Source: Prorocentrum cordatum (taxonomy: Eukaryota > Sar > Dinophyceae > Prorocentrales > Prorocentraceae). Taken from it: a DNA stretch of 42,500 bases. This document shows, one piece after another, positions 22,319 through 34,667 of this stretch. Position numbers and translations under genes: made by a program. Every line of letters starts with the position of its first letter. Position 1 is the first letter of the stretch. Below the pieces are notes generated by a model. The model ran no database searches and was not told the origin of the DNA. It saw only the letters and a list, made by a program, of their open reading frames with translations. The DNA is taken from NCBI GenBank assembly GCA_963575745.1, contig CAUYUJ010019368.1:89411-131910 (forward strand), read 5' to 3'.

Positions 22319-23398
22319 CGCGGCATGATTTTGCACCGCAGTGAGAAAAACAAAAAAAAAAACTAAAGCGCACACCCCTGCGCGATCCCAGCCGCCCCCC
22401 CCGCCCTTCGTGCAGGGTTTCCATCGTGGTCCAGGATGGTGAAGAAACGAGCTGCTTATTTAGATGGAGCGCGCCATGCCCGCGATGTCGCCACTTCGCC
22501 CACATGTTTGCAACTCTTTGCGCATGGCTTCCGCTCGGCGGCGGCGACTGTGTCTGCGTCGTCCAGCATTACCCCAACGCGCCATCAGCGTCGACGCGCG
22601 CAGCATCCGTCGTACGGCTCACAAGCACGGAGGCACCTTTGGTGCCGCAACCAGGCCGAAAACCATGTCATGAGTTACGCATGCGTTTGTCGGGTCGCCC
22701 TTGAGGCAAGCTATGGTGCGTAAGTTTGTTGCGCGGGCCACGCTGGGCTGTGCGTCTGACGGAGGACAACGAAAAATTACGATCGTTTTCTGGGGGGGCA
22801 GCGCCTCCGATGCTGGAAAGTCAGGCAACCGACGCTCTTCGCCAAGACTTCGGCAGAGCTTCGCTGGCCAACCGTCGTTGGCAGATCTTCCGCAACGCGA
22901 CGGGCGCAGTTCTATCGCGCGCGAGCGTTTATCGAACATCTGAGGGGATTCCCCCAAGAGTTCCGAATATTAAGAGCGACGCACAGATCCTGGATTTGCC
23001 ATTCGCGACAGCAGGTCGAGTTTCATGGCGCGGCCGGGCTTGGGATGATTGGCTCAACCATGGCATTGCGGAGTAGCGCAAGGAAGCGCTGGCATTTGCG
23101 CAGGCGAACTCAAGTAGCCGCGCCCCCTCGGCAGCCGGCGCACAAGCGCATCGCAACAGGGAGGGGTCGGAGAGCCCGCGCCCCAGGCGATCGCCCCCGT
23201 CGTCGATTCGCATCTCGGGCACGCGCGCGGCTGCCCAGCATCGTCGGCCACTGTTGACAACGCGCGGGCGCGCGATGCGGCTTCCATTGGAGGCGCGCCG
23301 CCCGGCGCGTTTAAAGCCGGGGTCGCAGCAGCCGGTCGGCCCGGCGATTTCACGTCGAAAGATATGCAACGAGCAGCGATGCTTTCTTTCGCCGCGCA
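22319..23398. repeat. 1.1 kb tandem duplication, copy 1
   Basis: Runs from CGGCATGATT, after a CGCGCA boundary, to GAAAGATATGCAACGAGCAG and CTTTCGCCG. It is nearly identical to copy 2 except in an A-rich tract (22344-22366), a few substitutions and small indels. A 92-codon frame (22426-22704) is kept in both copies, but so are minus-strand frames. No gene recognised. Confidence 0.95.
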
Positions 23399-24505
23399 TG
23401 CGGCATGATTTTTGCACCGCAGTGAATAAAGAAAAGAAAAGAAACAAAACAAAAAAAAAAAAAAACGAAAGCGCGCACCCCTGCGCGATCCCAGCCGCCC
23501 CCCCCGCCCTTCGTGCAGGGTTTCCATCGTGGTCCAGGATGGTGAAGAAACGAGCTGCTTATTTAGATGGAGCGCGCCATGCCCGCGATGTCGCCACTTC
23601 GCCCACATGTTTGCAACTCTTTGCGCATGGTTTCCGCTCGGCGGCGGCGACTGTGTCTGCGTCGCCCAGCATTACCCCAACGCGCCATCAGCGTCGACGC
23701 GCGCAGCATCCGTCGTACGGCTCACAAGCACGGAGGCACCTTTGGTGCCGCAACCAGGCCGAAAACCATATCATGAGTTACGCATGCGTTTGTCGGGTCG
23801 CCCTTGAGGCAAGCTATGGTGCGTAAGTTTGTTGCGCGGGCCACGATGGGCTGTGCGTCTAACGGAGGACAACGAAAAATGACGATCGTTTTCTGGGGGG
23901 GCAGCGCCTCCGATGCTGGAAAGTCAGGCAACCGACGCTCTTCGCCAAGACTTCGGCAGAGCTTCGCTGGCCAACCGTCGTTGGCAGATCTTCCGCAACG
24001 CGACGGACGCAGTTCTATCGCGCGCGAGCGTTTATCGAACATCTGAGGGGATTTCCCCAAGAGTTCCGAATATTAAGAGCGACGCACAGATCCTGGATTT
24101 GCTTGCCATTCGCGACAGCAGGTCGAGTTTCATGGCGCGGCCGGGCTCGGGATGATTGGCTCAACCATGGCATTGCGGAGTAGCGCAAGGAAGCGCTGGC
24201 ATTTGCGCAGGCGAACTCAAGTAGCCGCGCCCCCTCGGCAGCCGGCGCACAAGCGCGTCGCAACAGGGAGGGGTCGGAGAGCCCGCGCCCCAGGCGATCG
24301 CCCCCGTCGTCGATTCGCATCTCGGGCACGCGCGCGGCTGCCCAGCATCGTCGGCCACTGTTGACAACGCGCGGGCGCGCGATGCGGCTTCCATTGGAGG
24401 CGCGCCGCCCGGCGCGTTTAAAGCCGGGGTCGCAGCAGCCGGTCGGCCCGGCGATCTCACGTCGAAAGATATGCAACGAGCAGCGATGCTTTCTTTCGCC
24501 GCGCA
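23399..24505. repeat. 1.1 kb tandem duplication, copy 2
   Basis: Second copy, 1107 bp. The A-rich tract (23424-23466) is longer and starts with AATAAAG. Copy 2 has an extra GCTT near 24100. The right boundary again falls at CGCGCA, pointing to unequal exchange at that short homology. Confidence 0.95.
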
Positions 24506-25404
24506 AGGCAAAACCGCCGAGGCGCCATTTGTTCCCCGCATCTGCGCCGCGCAGTTGCGCGAGCTACGCTGGCAAATCCCCGCGGGCGACGCCCGGGGGC
24601 CGCGCGGCTTCGATCCCCCCGGCGGCCCGGCGCGCCCCCGTAGACGCGGGCGAGGCGCGCCGCCCCCTCGCGCCAGGTCAGGGCGCTTGGGCCGGACTTT
24701 CCGGCGCAGGCTGCTCTGGCAATTCCAGCTTTAGACTGGAGCAGGAAGGCCTTCTCGGGGCGGTGCCCAGGTTTTCCTCGGCCGCACTTCCCAACGCCTC
24801 CCACTGGGGGCAGGCCGCGTCGCCCGAGCTGCCGCGGGTTCTCAGTTTTTTTTTTGTTTTCTTTTTCTTCCGCGCCGCGCCCATCTGAGCGGCCCGCGGG
24901 CGGGCTGCAGGCGGCCCCGGATTGGTCCGCAGGGGATCGGGGGAGAGCGGGGCAAGGGGGGGCGGCGGCAGGTGAAGGGCGCGGCGGGGGAAGTGCGGGA
25001 ACGCGAGCGGCGGCGGCGGCCGGGCCAATCTCGGCCCATCGCAAGGATCCGCGGGCCCGGAAGTTACGCCGTCAGTCGCTGGCCAGACGGCGCCCCTCGC
25101 TCGGCCCAGGCCCGAGAGCCCAGAAGTAGCGCCGTTCGTCGCTGGCCAGAAAGCGCCCGTGGACGGCGGATGAGGAGCGGTCGCCGCGTCGCAGCGGGCA
25201 TGGGAGAGGCTCGCAGCTCGGAGACCAGGCGAACATCGTCGAGGTTGTTACCTTCCCGCGCAACGGCACCAGCGCCACCGCCTCGGGTGCCTCGGTCAAA
25301 TCCAGCGTCAGCGGGGCGAATGCGAGACGCAAGCGGGTGGGCGCTGGGGACGAACGTGGATGCGCCAAACCGGACCGACGCCGAGGACGAAGATGTGGAA
25401 GATG
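24506..25404. other. GC-rich intergenic DNA with a ~62 bp duplication
   Basis: Two tandem units carrying GTCGCTGGCCAGA lie at about 25055-25105 and 25117-25165. Otherwise no feature is recognised; long open frames occur on both strands. Confidence 0.5.
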
Positions 25405-25595
25405 GCTCAGGCCAAGCCGGTGGCGACGCCCGCAGGTCGCCCCCCCTCAGCCTCTCTCTTCTCTTACCTCTCCGTGCGCGGCCCTCAAGGCGCGCGCGTC
25501 TGTGTGGCGCCCTGCGGCCGACGTTGTGCACGCGCCATTTCACAGGGGGTGGGTATATGCTGCCTGGCTGTCCTGCTCGTTCATCCCTCGCGCAG
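25405..25595 (+). repeat. Diverged dispersed repeat, copy 1
   Basis: Shares ordered blocks with 28205-28400: GGCGACGCCCGCAG, TCTCTTCT, GCGCGCGTCT / GCGCGGGCGTCT, CTGCGGCCGA, and CACAGGGGGTGGG followed by ATAT and CTCGTTC. Both lie on the same strand. Not protein-like. Confidence 0.75.
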
Positions 25596-27479
25596 GCTAT
25601 CAGCCGTTATTGCTTTGCCTTCTGGTTTATGTGATCATCGTTGCGTTTTTGCTCATTCTGAGCTGTGCTTGTGCAGCGCCAATCGAAGGGCGGCGAAACA
25701 GTTTCAGGTGCTGGTGCGGCCCGTTCTGCCCCTTACGACCTCTGCAGCGCCACCGAGGGAAGGCGCCGCCACTTTCGGAGATGTCACGGCGTGTGTTTGC
25801 CTCAGCGCCACTTGCGGGATGGCGCCCTGCATCATGTGATATGACGCATCACTCTTCTCTATATGACTCTCGTTTGCTGTCTCGGTGGGTAGCTGACTCG
25901 GCGACTTTGCATCCGCTGGCATGTCCACATTCTGCGCCAGTGGGAATATCAGCGGCGCCCTCGTCGCCTTGGCTGGACGCTGCGCCGCGCCGATTCTACA
26001 ATGCCCCCAGCGCGAAAGAGACTTCTCGATATGCCCCCCATTGTCAAAGTTCTTTCTATACTTCTTTCACGCCGTCTTGCGTCGGGGGGGAGGTTTTGCT
26101 TTCCGCCTCCCCAAACATTGCGCGTCGACGCCCTCCTCTTCTCGCTGTATGTTGTCCTTTGCGATCGCCATCCGTCCATTGCTGCTCTCCTGCCATCCAC
26201 GTGTCCTGTCAGATTTTGCCTTGCGCTTCTGTTTGCGCATGTTGCCACCATGCGCGCATGAATGTTGGAGCGATTGCTGGATGCTGCGTCATGCCGAACG
26301 GTCTTCGCTCATCGTTTCGATGCATCTGAGCGCGCGTGCATTGTTTGCGGAAAGAATATCCGCGATCGCGCGCGGAATGCTGACGCCTTGACAGAGTTGC
26401 ATCATGCGCGGGCCCAGACCTGCACGGCGGCGATCCCGACTTCGGCTTACCCTTGAAGCCCGATTGGCCGAGGCATGGGCGGCGGTGGGCCTCATGCAGG
26501 ACTAGCATTTCGTTCCCCTACTCGTGAAGAGTAGTCCCAGCTGGCGAGGGCGCCCGGTGCCCAGGCATCTCCCATTTGTCACCTCTCCCAGGCTCGAGAA
26601 GAGATTCGCGAATCAGGGAAGCTGAAAAGGCGCTGGTCGCGGACGCCCCTGCCCGTCTGGACCGCGCGCAAGTCGCGCGGTGCACGGCGCGCCAGGCAGG
26701 CAGGGGCCGACTTCTGCGCGCGCGAACGATTCCGAGACGTCGGCGGCAGGAGCGCACAGGTACTCACAGCTGACCCATGACCTTTGGATTTGTTTCGTGG
26801 CTGACGGTTGTCGCAGTCAGATTCCGGTTATTCTTCGTCGCAGGGCTCGCGGTGGGCCCCGCGGCAGCTCCGCGCGGGCCCCTAACTTATTCTTCTTCTC
26901 TTGCAACGCATGGGTGCGGTTGCCCCTCTTCGGGGGGGTCTTTCCCTTGTTTTCCCTGCCCCTTCCTCCCTTCCAGTTCCGCAACCTCTGGGGGTCGTGG
27001 GAATTCACCTCCCCGCGTCTCCCTGGAGTCGGGTCCGCCCCCTGCCCTTCTCTCCCCCGTTCTTCTCGCCACACATAAGGAACCTCTGCGGGGGGGGCGC
27101 CGCCCTGCAAATTGGCACCTCTCACCACGGAGCATAAAAGGACATGCTCGAGGTGGCCTGAGCCCGGTCCTCGCCGACAAGAGCAGCCCATTTTGGGCGG
27201 GGCCGGCGCGCCCCTAACAGGGTGACTCATTCTGGGCCGGGACAATACTTTTCTCCATCTCCTTTCTTCCTTATGTTTCCCTCCCCCGCGCGGTCTCGCG
27301 CCGGGGGTGGGCCGGCGGCGTCGTCGGCGCCCCCGCCCCCCAGCGCGGTTGGGCCTCGAGGAATCCAGCGGTTGAGCTCGCATCGCTTCACGCTGTCTCA
27401 TCTCATCAGTCCGCGCTCGCGATTCTCGGGTCGAATGGGCAGTGCCCCGCCCCCCCGCAGGTGCGCATCGACATGTTCT
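25596..27479. other. Intergenic DNA, nothing recognised
   Basis: Mixed-composition DNA with a small hairpin (CTACTC / GAGTAG) near 26519-26534. The longest frame (25337-26329, plus) has low-complexity, Cys/Arg/Ser-rich content without domains and is probably spurious. Confidence 0.45.
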
Positions 27480-27810
27480 TCCTCCTCCGGCCGTCTGGGG
27501 GCCCTCCTGGGGCTGTCTCGGGGGCCTCCTGGGCCGTTCTGGGGCCATCTTGGAGGCCTCTCGAGCAATGTTTGGGCGATCTTTGGGGGCTCTTGGGCCG
27601 CGTCGCGCCTTCGGATGGCCGAAAAGAAGCAACTATCAAGATCTTCCAAAAACCTGTGGGACATCCATATTTTTTGCATTTTTTACGGCCTTCCTAGAGG
27701 CCCTCTTGGAGGCCTTGGGCCGTCTGGGGCCAGCCTCGAGCCAACTTCGGCCAATTGGTGGGCCCCTGGCCCGTCTGACGCCGTCAGGGGCCGTTTGGGG
27801 GGGGCTGCCC
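27480..27810. repeat. Degenerate repeat, CTTGGGG/GGCC type
   Basis: Loose ~20-22 bp repeats of GGGGCC(A/G)TCTTGGAGGCC style, similar to 19380-19960 and 35345-35550. The frames crossing it are Pro/Arg/Ala repeats caused by the period. Confidence 0.5.
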
Positions 27811-28204
27811 GAAACGGCGAGCGAAAAACGAAGCGAATTCCGCGTCGGTTCTTTTGGTCCCCATTCCTGGCCAGAGGAGCCCGCGCGAAATGCACCTCGA
27901 TATCCGGGGCGAAATTCCCGGGGGCACTCCGGGCCCACCCTATCGTCTTCCGAACGAAATCCGCGTCGCCAGGTGCGCGCTTCGCGCTGCAGCGCGCTGC
28001 GCAGTGGGCAATCCAACCTATATCAATAATATTGTGTCGTCGTGTGCACATGTCAACGTTTCAGTCTTCTTCCCCGCAGGTGCACGTCTTGACGCGTCTC
28101 TATCGCCGCCTCTCTTGGAATGCCGTCGCTGCGAGGTATGCCGGGCCCGGTCTTTCTCATCTTCCGCTTGCTTCCGCCGCCCGCGCGTCGCAAGGCGGGG
28201 CGGA

Positions 28205-28390
28205 GATGGTGCATCGCGGGCCTGGCCGGCGGCGACGCCCGCAGTTCTCCTCTTCTCTCTCTTCTTGCACCTTTCTGCGCGCGACCCCCGAGGCGCGGGC
28301 GTCTTTGTGGAGCGTCCTGCGGCCGAGCGCCTTGTGCAGGCGATATTCCACAGGGGGTGGGCATATTCCGACTGGCCGCCATGCTCGTTC

Positions 28391-28400
<10 letters not shown>
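28205..28400 (+). repeat. Diverged dispersed repeat, copy 2
   Basis: Partner of 25405-25595. It ends in a (CT)n tract where copy 1 has CTCGTTCATCCCTCGC, so the CT microsatellite apparently grew within this copy. Confidence 0.75.

Positions 28401-28431
<31 letters not shown>
28392..28431. repeat. (CT)20 microsatellite
   Basis: About 40 bp of pure TC/CT dinucleotide. Confidence 0.97.
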
Positions 28432-28434
<3 letters not shown>

Positions 28435-29422
28435 GAAGAGGCGCGCCTGGATAGACATTCAAACGTGGCTGGGAATATGCCGGCGATCGTCGAGTTAGTC
28501 GATGGGCCGGCGACGCTGTCTCCTAGTTGCCCGAGAACGGTCTGCCAGGACTGCCAAGTCCACCTTTTTTCCCGCGCGGTGGATGAAATCGAGAACCGCG
28601 CGCCTTCGGCGTCGGGCGGCATGGTAACCGGCGCCGACATACTCGATCGCCCCGCCGGCACCAGGGCGCCATCCCCGCCGACGACGCGCGCGCCACCCAT
28701 GGCCAAGGCCAAGAGGCCGCGCCGCCATCAATTGCCAGGCCCCCGCCCGAGGCCGCGCCGCAGGGCATCTGCGAGACGCCGACGTTGGAGACGACGCCGA
28801 AAGCCGCGAACCCCGCGTTGCCCGTCAAACATGCACCGACCCTCACGATGGCACCACCGCCGCCAGAAGTTAGACAAGGAGCGCCGACGGAGAGCGCAAC
28901 TAAGCATGAACGCTCGGCCAACCAGATGCCTAGAAAGACCAGACCCCGCCCCCGCAGCAGGAGAGCTGGAGGAAGCGGGGCAGCCGGCAGCGGAGATTTG
29001 TTGCAGGGAGGGGCGGCCGACGGGGGGTCGCCGAAAGCGCCCGAGGCCGGCGCGCCCAAAGCCGAGGGGCTAGAAGCACCGGCGTTAGCGGGGGCGACGA
29101 CGCCCCCGCGCAGCCGCCATCTCTAGAAATGCACAGTCTGGGCTGGCGCTGTCGCCAGGCGCCGCGGACGCCCTCGGCTGCGCGCCGAGAATGGCGAGCG
29201 CGAGCGCGACGACAGAAAATCAGGCGAATTGCGCTGCGATTTTGAACTACCAGTTGCGATTGGCCAACGCAGGCCGTTCGCAACCTTTCCCCGCGGCAAA
29301 ACGGCGAACCCGAAGCCGCCGAAGCGCAAGCTAGGCGCGACACCTCAGGCGAAGCGGCCCGAACATCGGCGGCCAAGTAGAATAAGAAGAGGGGGGAGGG
29401 GAAAGAGGGGGAGGATAAGTTG
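28432..29422. other. Intergenic DNA, nothing recognised
   Basis: GC-rich. A 317-codon plus frame (28120-29073) and several minus frames overlap, with Pro/Arg/Ala bias and no motif. Treated as non-coding. Confidence 0.45.
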
Positions 29423-29480
29423 GAGGAGGAGGAGGAGGAGGAGGAGGAGGAGGAGGAGGAGGAGGGGGGGGAAGGAGGAG
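29423..29480. repeat. (GGA)n microsatellite
   Basis: Nearly pure GGA triplets from 29423 to about 29465, followed by a G-run and more GGA. Confidence 0.95.
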
Positions 29481-30342
29481 GAAAGGATTGGAAGGGGGGC
29501 ATGCGGCGCGCGCATCTCAGCGAATGGCCAGATTGGCCCGCGGACTTCTCGCGGCAGGTCTGCCCAAGCGGCGCGCATCTCTGCAAGGCGATCTTTAACA
29601 GACTACGCCGTCCACGTTGCGAGCCCAATGCCGCCCCGTGCCGGGCCCTCGGGCGCGGGCCCGTAGCGCGCGCGCGCCAGTGCCGGCCGGCACTAGCTCA
29701 ACACAGTGGGCGCCCCGCTTCCCGCGCACGTCTGCTTGTAAACTGCGCGGAGCTCCTAGGCCAGAAATCTGGATTTCGCATCGCGTGCAGTCGATTCGCG
29801 CCTCTGCTTTCTCTCGGGGCCAGCGCCCCCGATTGCCCGTTCCAGGGCGCGGCCTGCCTGCGCGAGAGACCGGCAACGCGACAATGACATCGCGCAGAGG
29901 CGGGCGCCCCAGAGTCACGCGTACTCCAGGAACGACATGGTCAAGCCCCCTCCCCCTGGCATCGCCAGGTGGAACAATGATATTTTGCACGTCGAAGCAT
30001 GCGTTCCACGCTCCGGTCCAGGACCGACCCGCCCGTTCAAGTGAACACTTGGCGCCGCGCCGACAGCGCGCCACTGCGTCTGGCGTTTCCCTCGCCGCCC
30101 AGATTGCCCGCCAGGCGCGCGTCCGCGCCCGCCCCCACTTTCGCGAGGCATAGCGATTCCCGACCTCCGTCTCGTTGCAGAACCCATGACAATATTATCC
30201 ATGTCCAATGCTTCTGTCGCGGGGCAGATCGTCAACCGCGCGGCCGAGCAAGCTCCAGTGCACGATTGCAGTCGCGCGGGCCCCTGCGCGGCAGCATTCG
30301 ATCTCGCCCCTGGCCTGCCCGCGTCGCGGAGTAAGTCCTTGG
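29481..30342. other. Intergenic DNA, nothing recognised
   Basis: Mixed sequence with overlapping short frames on both strands. No motif, repeat or RNA gene was recognised. Confidence 0.4.
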
Positions 30343-30514
30343 GGAGTGTGTGTGTGTGTGTGTGCGTGTGTGCGTGTGTGTTGCGTGTGTGTTGTGTGTT
30401 GTGTGTTGTGTGTGTTGTGTGTTGTGTGTGTGAGTGTTGTGTGTGTGTGTGTGTGTGTTGTGTGTTGTGTGTGTGTTGTGTGTTGTGTGAATGTGTGAAT
30501 GTGTTGTGTGCGTG

Positions 30515-30558
<44 letters not shown>

Positions 30559-30592
30559 TGTGTGTGTGCGTGCGTGTGTGTGTGCGTGTGTG

Positions 30593-30629
<37 letters not shown>

Positions 30630-30681
30630 GTGTGCGTGTGTGTGCGTGTGTGCGTGTGTGCGTGTGTGTGTGTGTGTGTGT
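30343..30681. repeat. Compound (GT)n/(GCGT)n/(GTGTT)n microsatellite
   Basis: About 340 bp of purine-pyrimidine alternation, first GT with TTGTGTGTG variants, then GCGT blocks and GT again. Alternating GT/GC runs of this length can adopt Z-DNA; that is general knowledge, not shown here. Frames of alternating Cys-Val or His-Thr are artefacts. Confidence 0.95.
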
Positions 30682-33600
30682 TTCAGCGGCGTTGGAAGCG
30701 CAGCATTGCCAGCCATGTTGCCGGTCTTCCAACATTTGCCGCCCGTGATGTCGGCGAGGAGGGCGCCCCCCTGCAGCGACGGCGCCCCGCCGAGGTCGCG
30801 CGGCGCCCCGTTGAGGTCGCCTCCGCCAGCCTGTGGCGCCACGCCGTTTCCTTGCCATTTCCGCATCCAGTAGACTCATCGGTCCCAGATGGGCATTTGT
30901 TGGATCGAGGTTTTACAACCATGGCAGATGACCTTGGATGGCTCGGCGACTTCACTGAAAGCGGTCGAGAAGGTCGGGCAGGGCGCCGGCCCAAGTTGCC
31001 CAATGCGTGGCAGGGGCGGCCCCAGCTGCGCCTCGCAGGGTCGCAGGGCCGATCCGCCGAAGCGCAGGGGAGGCGCGCCTGTCTGAGAACGGCAGCCCAC
31101 GCGCATATTCCACCCAAGTCGCGGCACGTGGGATAGAACAGATCGCCCGGGATATTTTCAGAAAGCGCTCATCGTGCATGCGCGGCGCAGGTGCTATCGG
31201 TGCCCGCGACGCGGCGCGCGGCGGATGGTTGAAGCGCGGCACGGCGCAAACACACAATTGCAACCGCTCGTTCTGCAGGTGCGGAGGCTTCGGGGTGACG
31301 CCAGTTAGCTTCTCCGTTTCTGCCAGCAAATTGCAGCGCGAATTGTGCCGCGCATTCCGCCGCCCCCAATGGTGCACCAAATATATTGGGGCCCCGCTCC
31401 TTGAAAATCCCGCCAGCCATCCGAATAACGCTGCCGAGTGTTTAGGGTTCTGGTGGGCGCGGAGCTGGGGATTTGCCCCGTGTTGTCAGCTTGCCGATGT
31501 TGATATCCACGCGGCAAACTTCGCCTGCTACTTGTTTGGCGCATCGCAACGCCGCCGCTGCAGCCGCCGCGTCGCACGCAGCATGCGAGCCCCGCGCGTA
31601 GGCGTCGATATCGGGAACCCCTGGAAGAGCAGCTCGGACATCGAGGAGGGCCGGGCGCAATGCCAGACAATACCGCTCAGACAGCAAGGCGCCCCCTTGC
31701 CCCCCCCGCCCCCTCCTTGGATGGCGCTCGCCCTCGTGGCGCAGTCGGTCCAGTCGAATAGTTGTTGGATTGCCGTGCAATGCATTCACACAGGGGGCCA
31801 GGGCCGACATTTCGAATCTGCCGGTGGCCGCGCAAGCATTCGCGCTCTGCAGATGTGGCGAAATCGCCAATGCCATCTTTTGAGATCGCGACTTGGTCGG
31901 GCCGCCGCCCGCGATGCACGCGAGCAGCGTGAGCTGCGTAGTCGGCCCCGCTACGGTCGGAGAGCCCAAAGCCACCAAGTGCAACGCTCGGTCGCAATTT
32001 CTCGAAACTCGCGCGTCAATGCCCGGGGATTTCGCGAGGGTTGTCGGCGAGGCCGCCGCCGTGGCCTGCGCCGCCGCTTTCGGAACCCGAGGTCAAGCTA
32101 ACAGACCCGCCGCCCTACGCAGAGCGCTGAATGCCCTCTCGTCTTCGAGGCGCACTTTAAAATCTTCATACCTGTTACCAAATTTACTCGCGCTGAGCCC
32201 TCGCCGAGCTTGTCGCGAGACGGTGGCGAGCATTCCTATGTCGAGTTTCGGGTGTTCTGGCGGTTGGGGGTCTTGGAGAGCAGGCGGCGCGAGCTCCGCG
32301 GGGTTTTCTTGGCTGAGGGCTTGGCCCCAGAACTAGGCGAGAGAAGCGGGCCTCCCTGGGGCCAAAGCAGTGGAGTCAAGAGCCCTAGCTGCACGGCTGA
32401 GTTCAGCCTGCTCAATCGGCGCGCGCGCGCCCTGTCCAACTTCCGCGATTCCGAATCTGGTTTCCGGGTGAACCTGCGATTCTGCGTTGCCTGGGCATTG
32501 TGCAGCAGCTTTCACCCGGGGACCACAGTCCAAATCCGCGACGGGCGCTCGTAGCTCGCGTTCACCTGCCCCCCTGCCACGCTTCGCGCGACGCAATATC
32601 AGCCGTGGCCGCACGGGGAAGAGGGTCCAAGTCTGCACTCGGGCACTGTTGTCGACAGTACCTCTTTCAAATGCATTCTGCGCCATTTGGAGGAGTTCTT
32701 GCGGTCGCTGGGTGGATGGCGAGGTTGAGCGGGAATTGATGAGCCTTCCGAGTGAGGCTATCAGTCAGGAAAGTTGCGCAGAAGATCGTCAGAGCTTTCA
32801 CTTCCGCTATGGCAATGCGCATGAGCCACTGCCGTTGCCACGCCTCGAAGGACCTGCGGCCTGGAGGGCAGAACTCCCAAGTTACCGCCCTGGGCATTCA
32901 TGGGCAGCGGCTCAGCCGAGTTAGCCACTTGCAACCTAAATTGCCCCGTAGCTTTCGCCCCCCGCCCGAGCCGGGCCATCTCGACCGGTCACTCACCGCG
33001 TTGAGCCGCCTTCTTGGCCCCCGCCAAGACGCGCCCCCAAAACCCAAGTTTGAATCAAGCATGCCCAGAAACGCAGGAAGACGAGTTACTGGTCATGTTA
33101 GGTACGATGTTTCGCGTACCATGGGCAGATAATCCCATGGTGGTCGCCGCCAAAGTTATTGATGAGGCATCCCGCTCCAACCAGGACCAAATTAGCGCGG
33201 TTACGGTGACCATGCGACTCGCCACAGCGGAGTTAGCTGAGTTCTTCATGAAGCTTGCTGACAGGTTGGCATGCGTTACGAGCAATACAAGGTACCCGAA
33301 ATGTTAAGCAGGGACTAGTGGAGGGCACCAGGGCCAGGCCTGGGGGGGCGGCTGGCACCGGGCGAAGTGCAAGGTGAATGCATCCACGGAGCATCGCGCT
33401 ATTGACAGCCGTGACATCGCGTTCCCAATCGGAGATATCCTTCACTGGTCTCAAAGTACTAAGGAGGCTGTGCGCTGGCAGGCTTGGATGCCAGCTGTCG
33501 GCTCCAAAATGTGGGTTGAATGAGGCAGGTGGCTCGCAGATCCAACGCGGGAGCTGAGTCAAATCGTATGCACCAAGTTGACTCGACGTTTCCGTGTTAC

Positions 33601-34314
33601 TTTCGCAACTCAGATCGCCGTCTCTTTGAGTGATGGGTCGGTTCGACAACATTTTGGTTCGCAGTGTTAGAAGCATCATGATGGATGATTACAGATGCTG
33701 GTTGGATTCGAACGAGCACTACCAGATGAATGCCATGTGTGATGCTGGCGATGAAATGAATAGGTGCCCCGTCTTCAACTCCAGTCTGACTCCACAGCAC
33801 GCGAGGTGCCAGGGAGGCCGGTCGCACACCCTAGCCAGGTCGGTAAGCCGCCATCACTGCCGATAGGTGACCTCTTACCTCATATTCTTTTCTCCCCTGC
33901 TACCAAGTTCCATCAGTTTCGCACCTTGCGGCGCCCCCTGCGTGGGAAGCCCTCCCCCCCCTGCGCGCCTGCCCCATACTCTTTCTTCGGCCGCCCTTTG
34001 TCTGTGCAGTTTCGCTCGGCGTTCTACATTGCAGCGCTTTTTCAGCTGAGTTGGACACTCGGCGAACCTCTTACTTAGCTTGGCTAGACCTCGCCCAGCT
34101 CGCCTTCTATTCGTTTTTCATCCGTCGCAATCATCGGCCACTCTGGCCGAGGGGGGCGTTCGAACATGGCCATGCGACTCCATGCGTTTCTTAGTGAGTT
34201 GTGAGCTTGACCGCTGGCGCTTTGCACAAGTACTTATGAGTTGAGCTCGCGTCTCGCCCTACTGCAGAAGATACGTTACGCATCGTTCCTGTGCAAATCC
34301 TCTTCGGATATTTC
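30682..34314. other. Intergenic DNA, no convincing gene
   Basis: The largest plus frame (31007-32101, 364 codons) overlaps a 180-codon minus frame (31984-31442). Neither shows a domain or clear splice limits. A plus frame at 33014-33307 (97 codons) has more protein-like composition in its second half (helical, Ala/Met/Leu) but no family is recognised. From about 32100 to 34290 the DNA is less GC-rich. Confidence 0.4.
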
Positions 34315-34445
34315 CAGGAGGAGGGGGAGGATGAGGAGGAAAAGGGGGAGGAGGAGGAGGAGGAGGAGGACGAGGAGGAAGAGGAAGAGGAGGAGGAGGA
34401 GAACGAGGAGGAAGAGTGGGAGGAGGAGGAGGAAGAAGACGACGC
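34315..34445. repeat. (GGA)n microsatellite, interrupted
   Basis: AGG/GAGGAA triplets with AAG and ACG interruptions, giving artificial poly-Glu and poly-Arg frames. Confidence 0.93.
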
Positions 34446-34667
34446 GCCCGCCCATCCCCCGCCCCGCCCTCCCCCCGCGCGCCGCGGCCGGCCTATGGGG
34501 CGGTGCCCGCCGCGCCGCTGGCGGGGCTTGGTTATCCTGGCGGCCGCCGCCGCGGCCCTGCGGGGCCTCGGCGGCGGCGGGCTGCCCGCGGGCGGCGCGT
34601 GCTTCGCCGGGGGCCGCGCAGGCGGGGACGGGAGAATCAGGCAGTGGCGAAGCGAAGTGGCTCGCTT

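Noticed and set aside
25337-26329. 330-codon plus frame
   Set aside because: No motif, Cys/Ser/Arg-rich, includes a dispersed repeat and overlaps other frames.
31007-32101. 364-codon plus-strand frame as a gene
   Set aside because: Overlapped by sizeable minus-strand frames, no domain, composition typical of GC-rich shadow.
33014-33307. 97-codon frame with protein-like second half
   Set aside because: No family, no splice or start support; kept only as a remark in the intergenic entry.
33690-33730. tRNA T-loop-like GTTCGAATCC on the minus strand
   Set aside because: The flanking bases do not pair as a T-stem, and no acceptor or anticodon arm was found.
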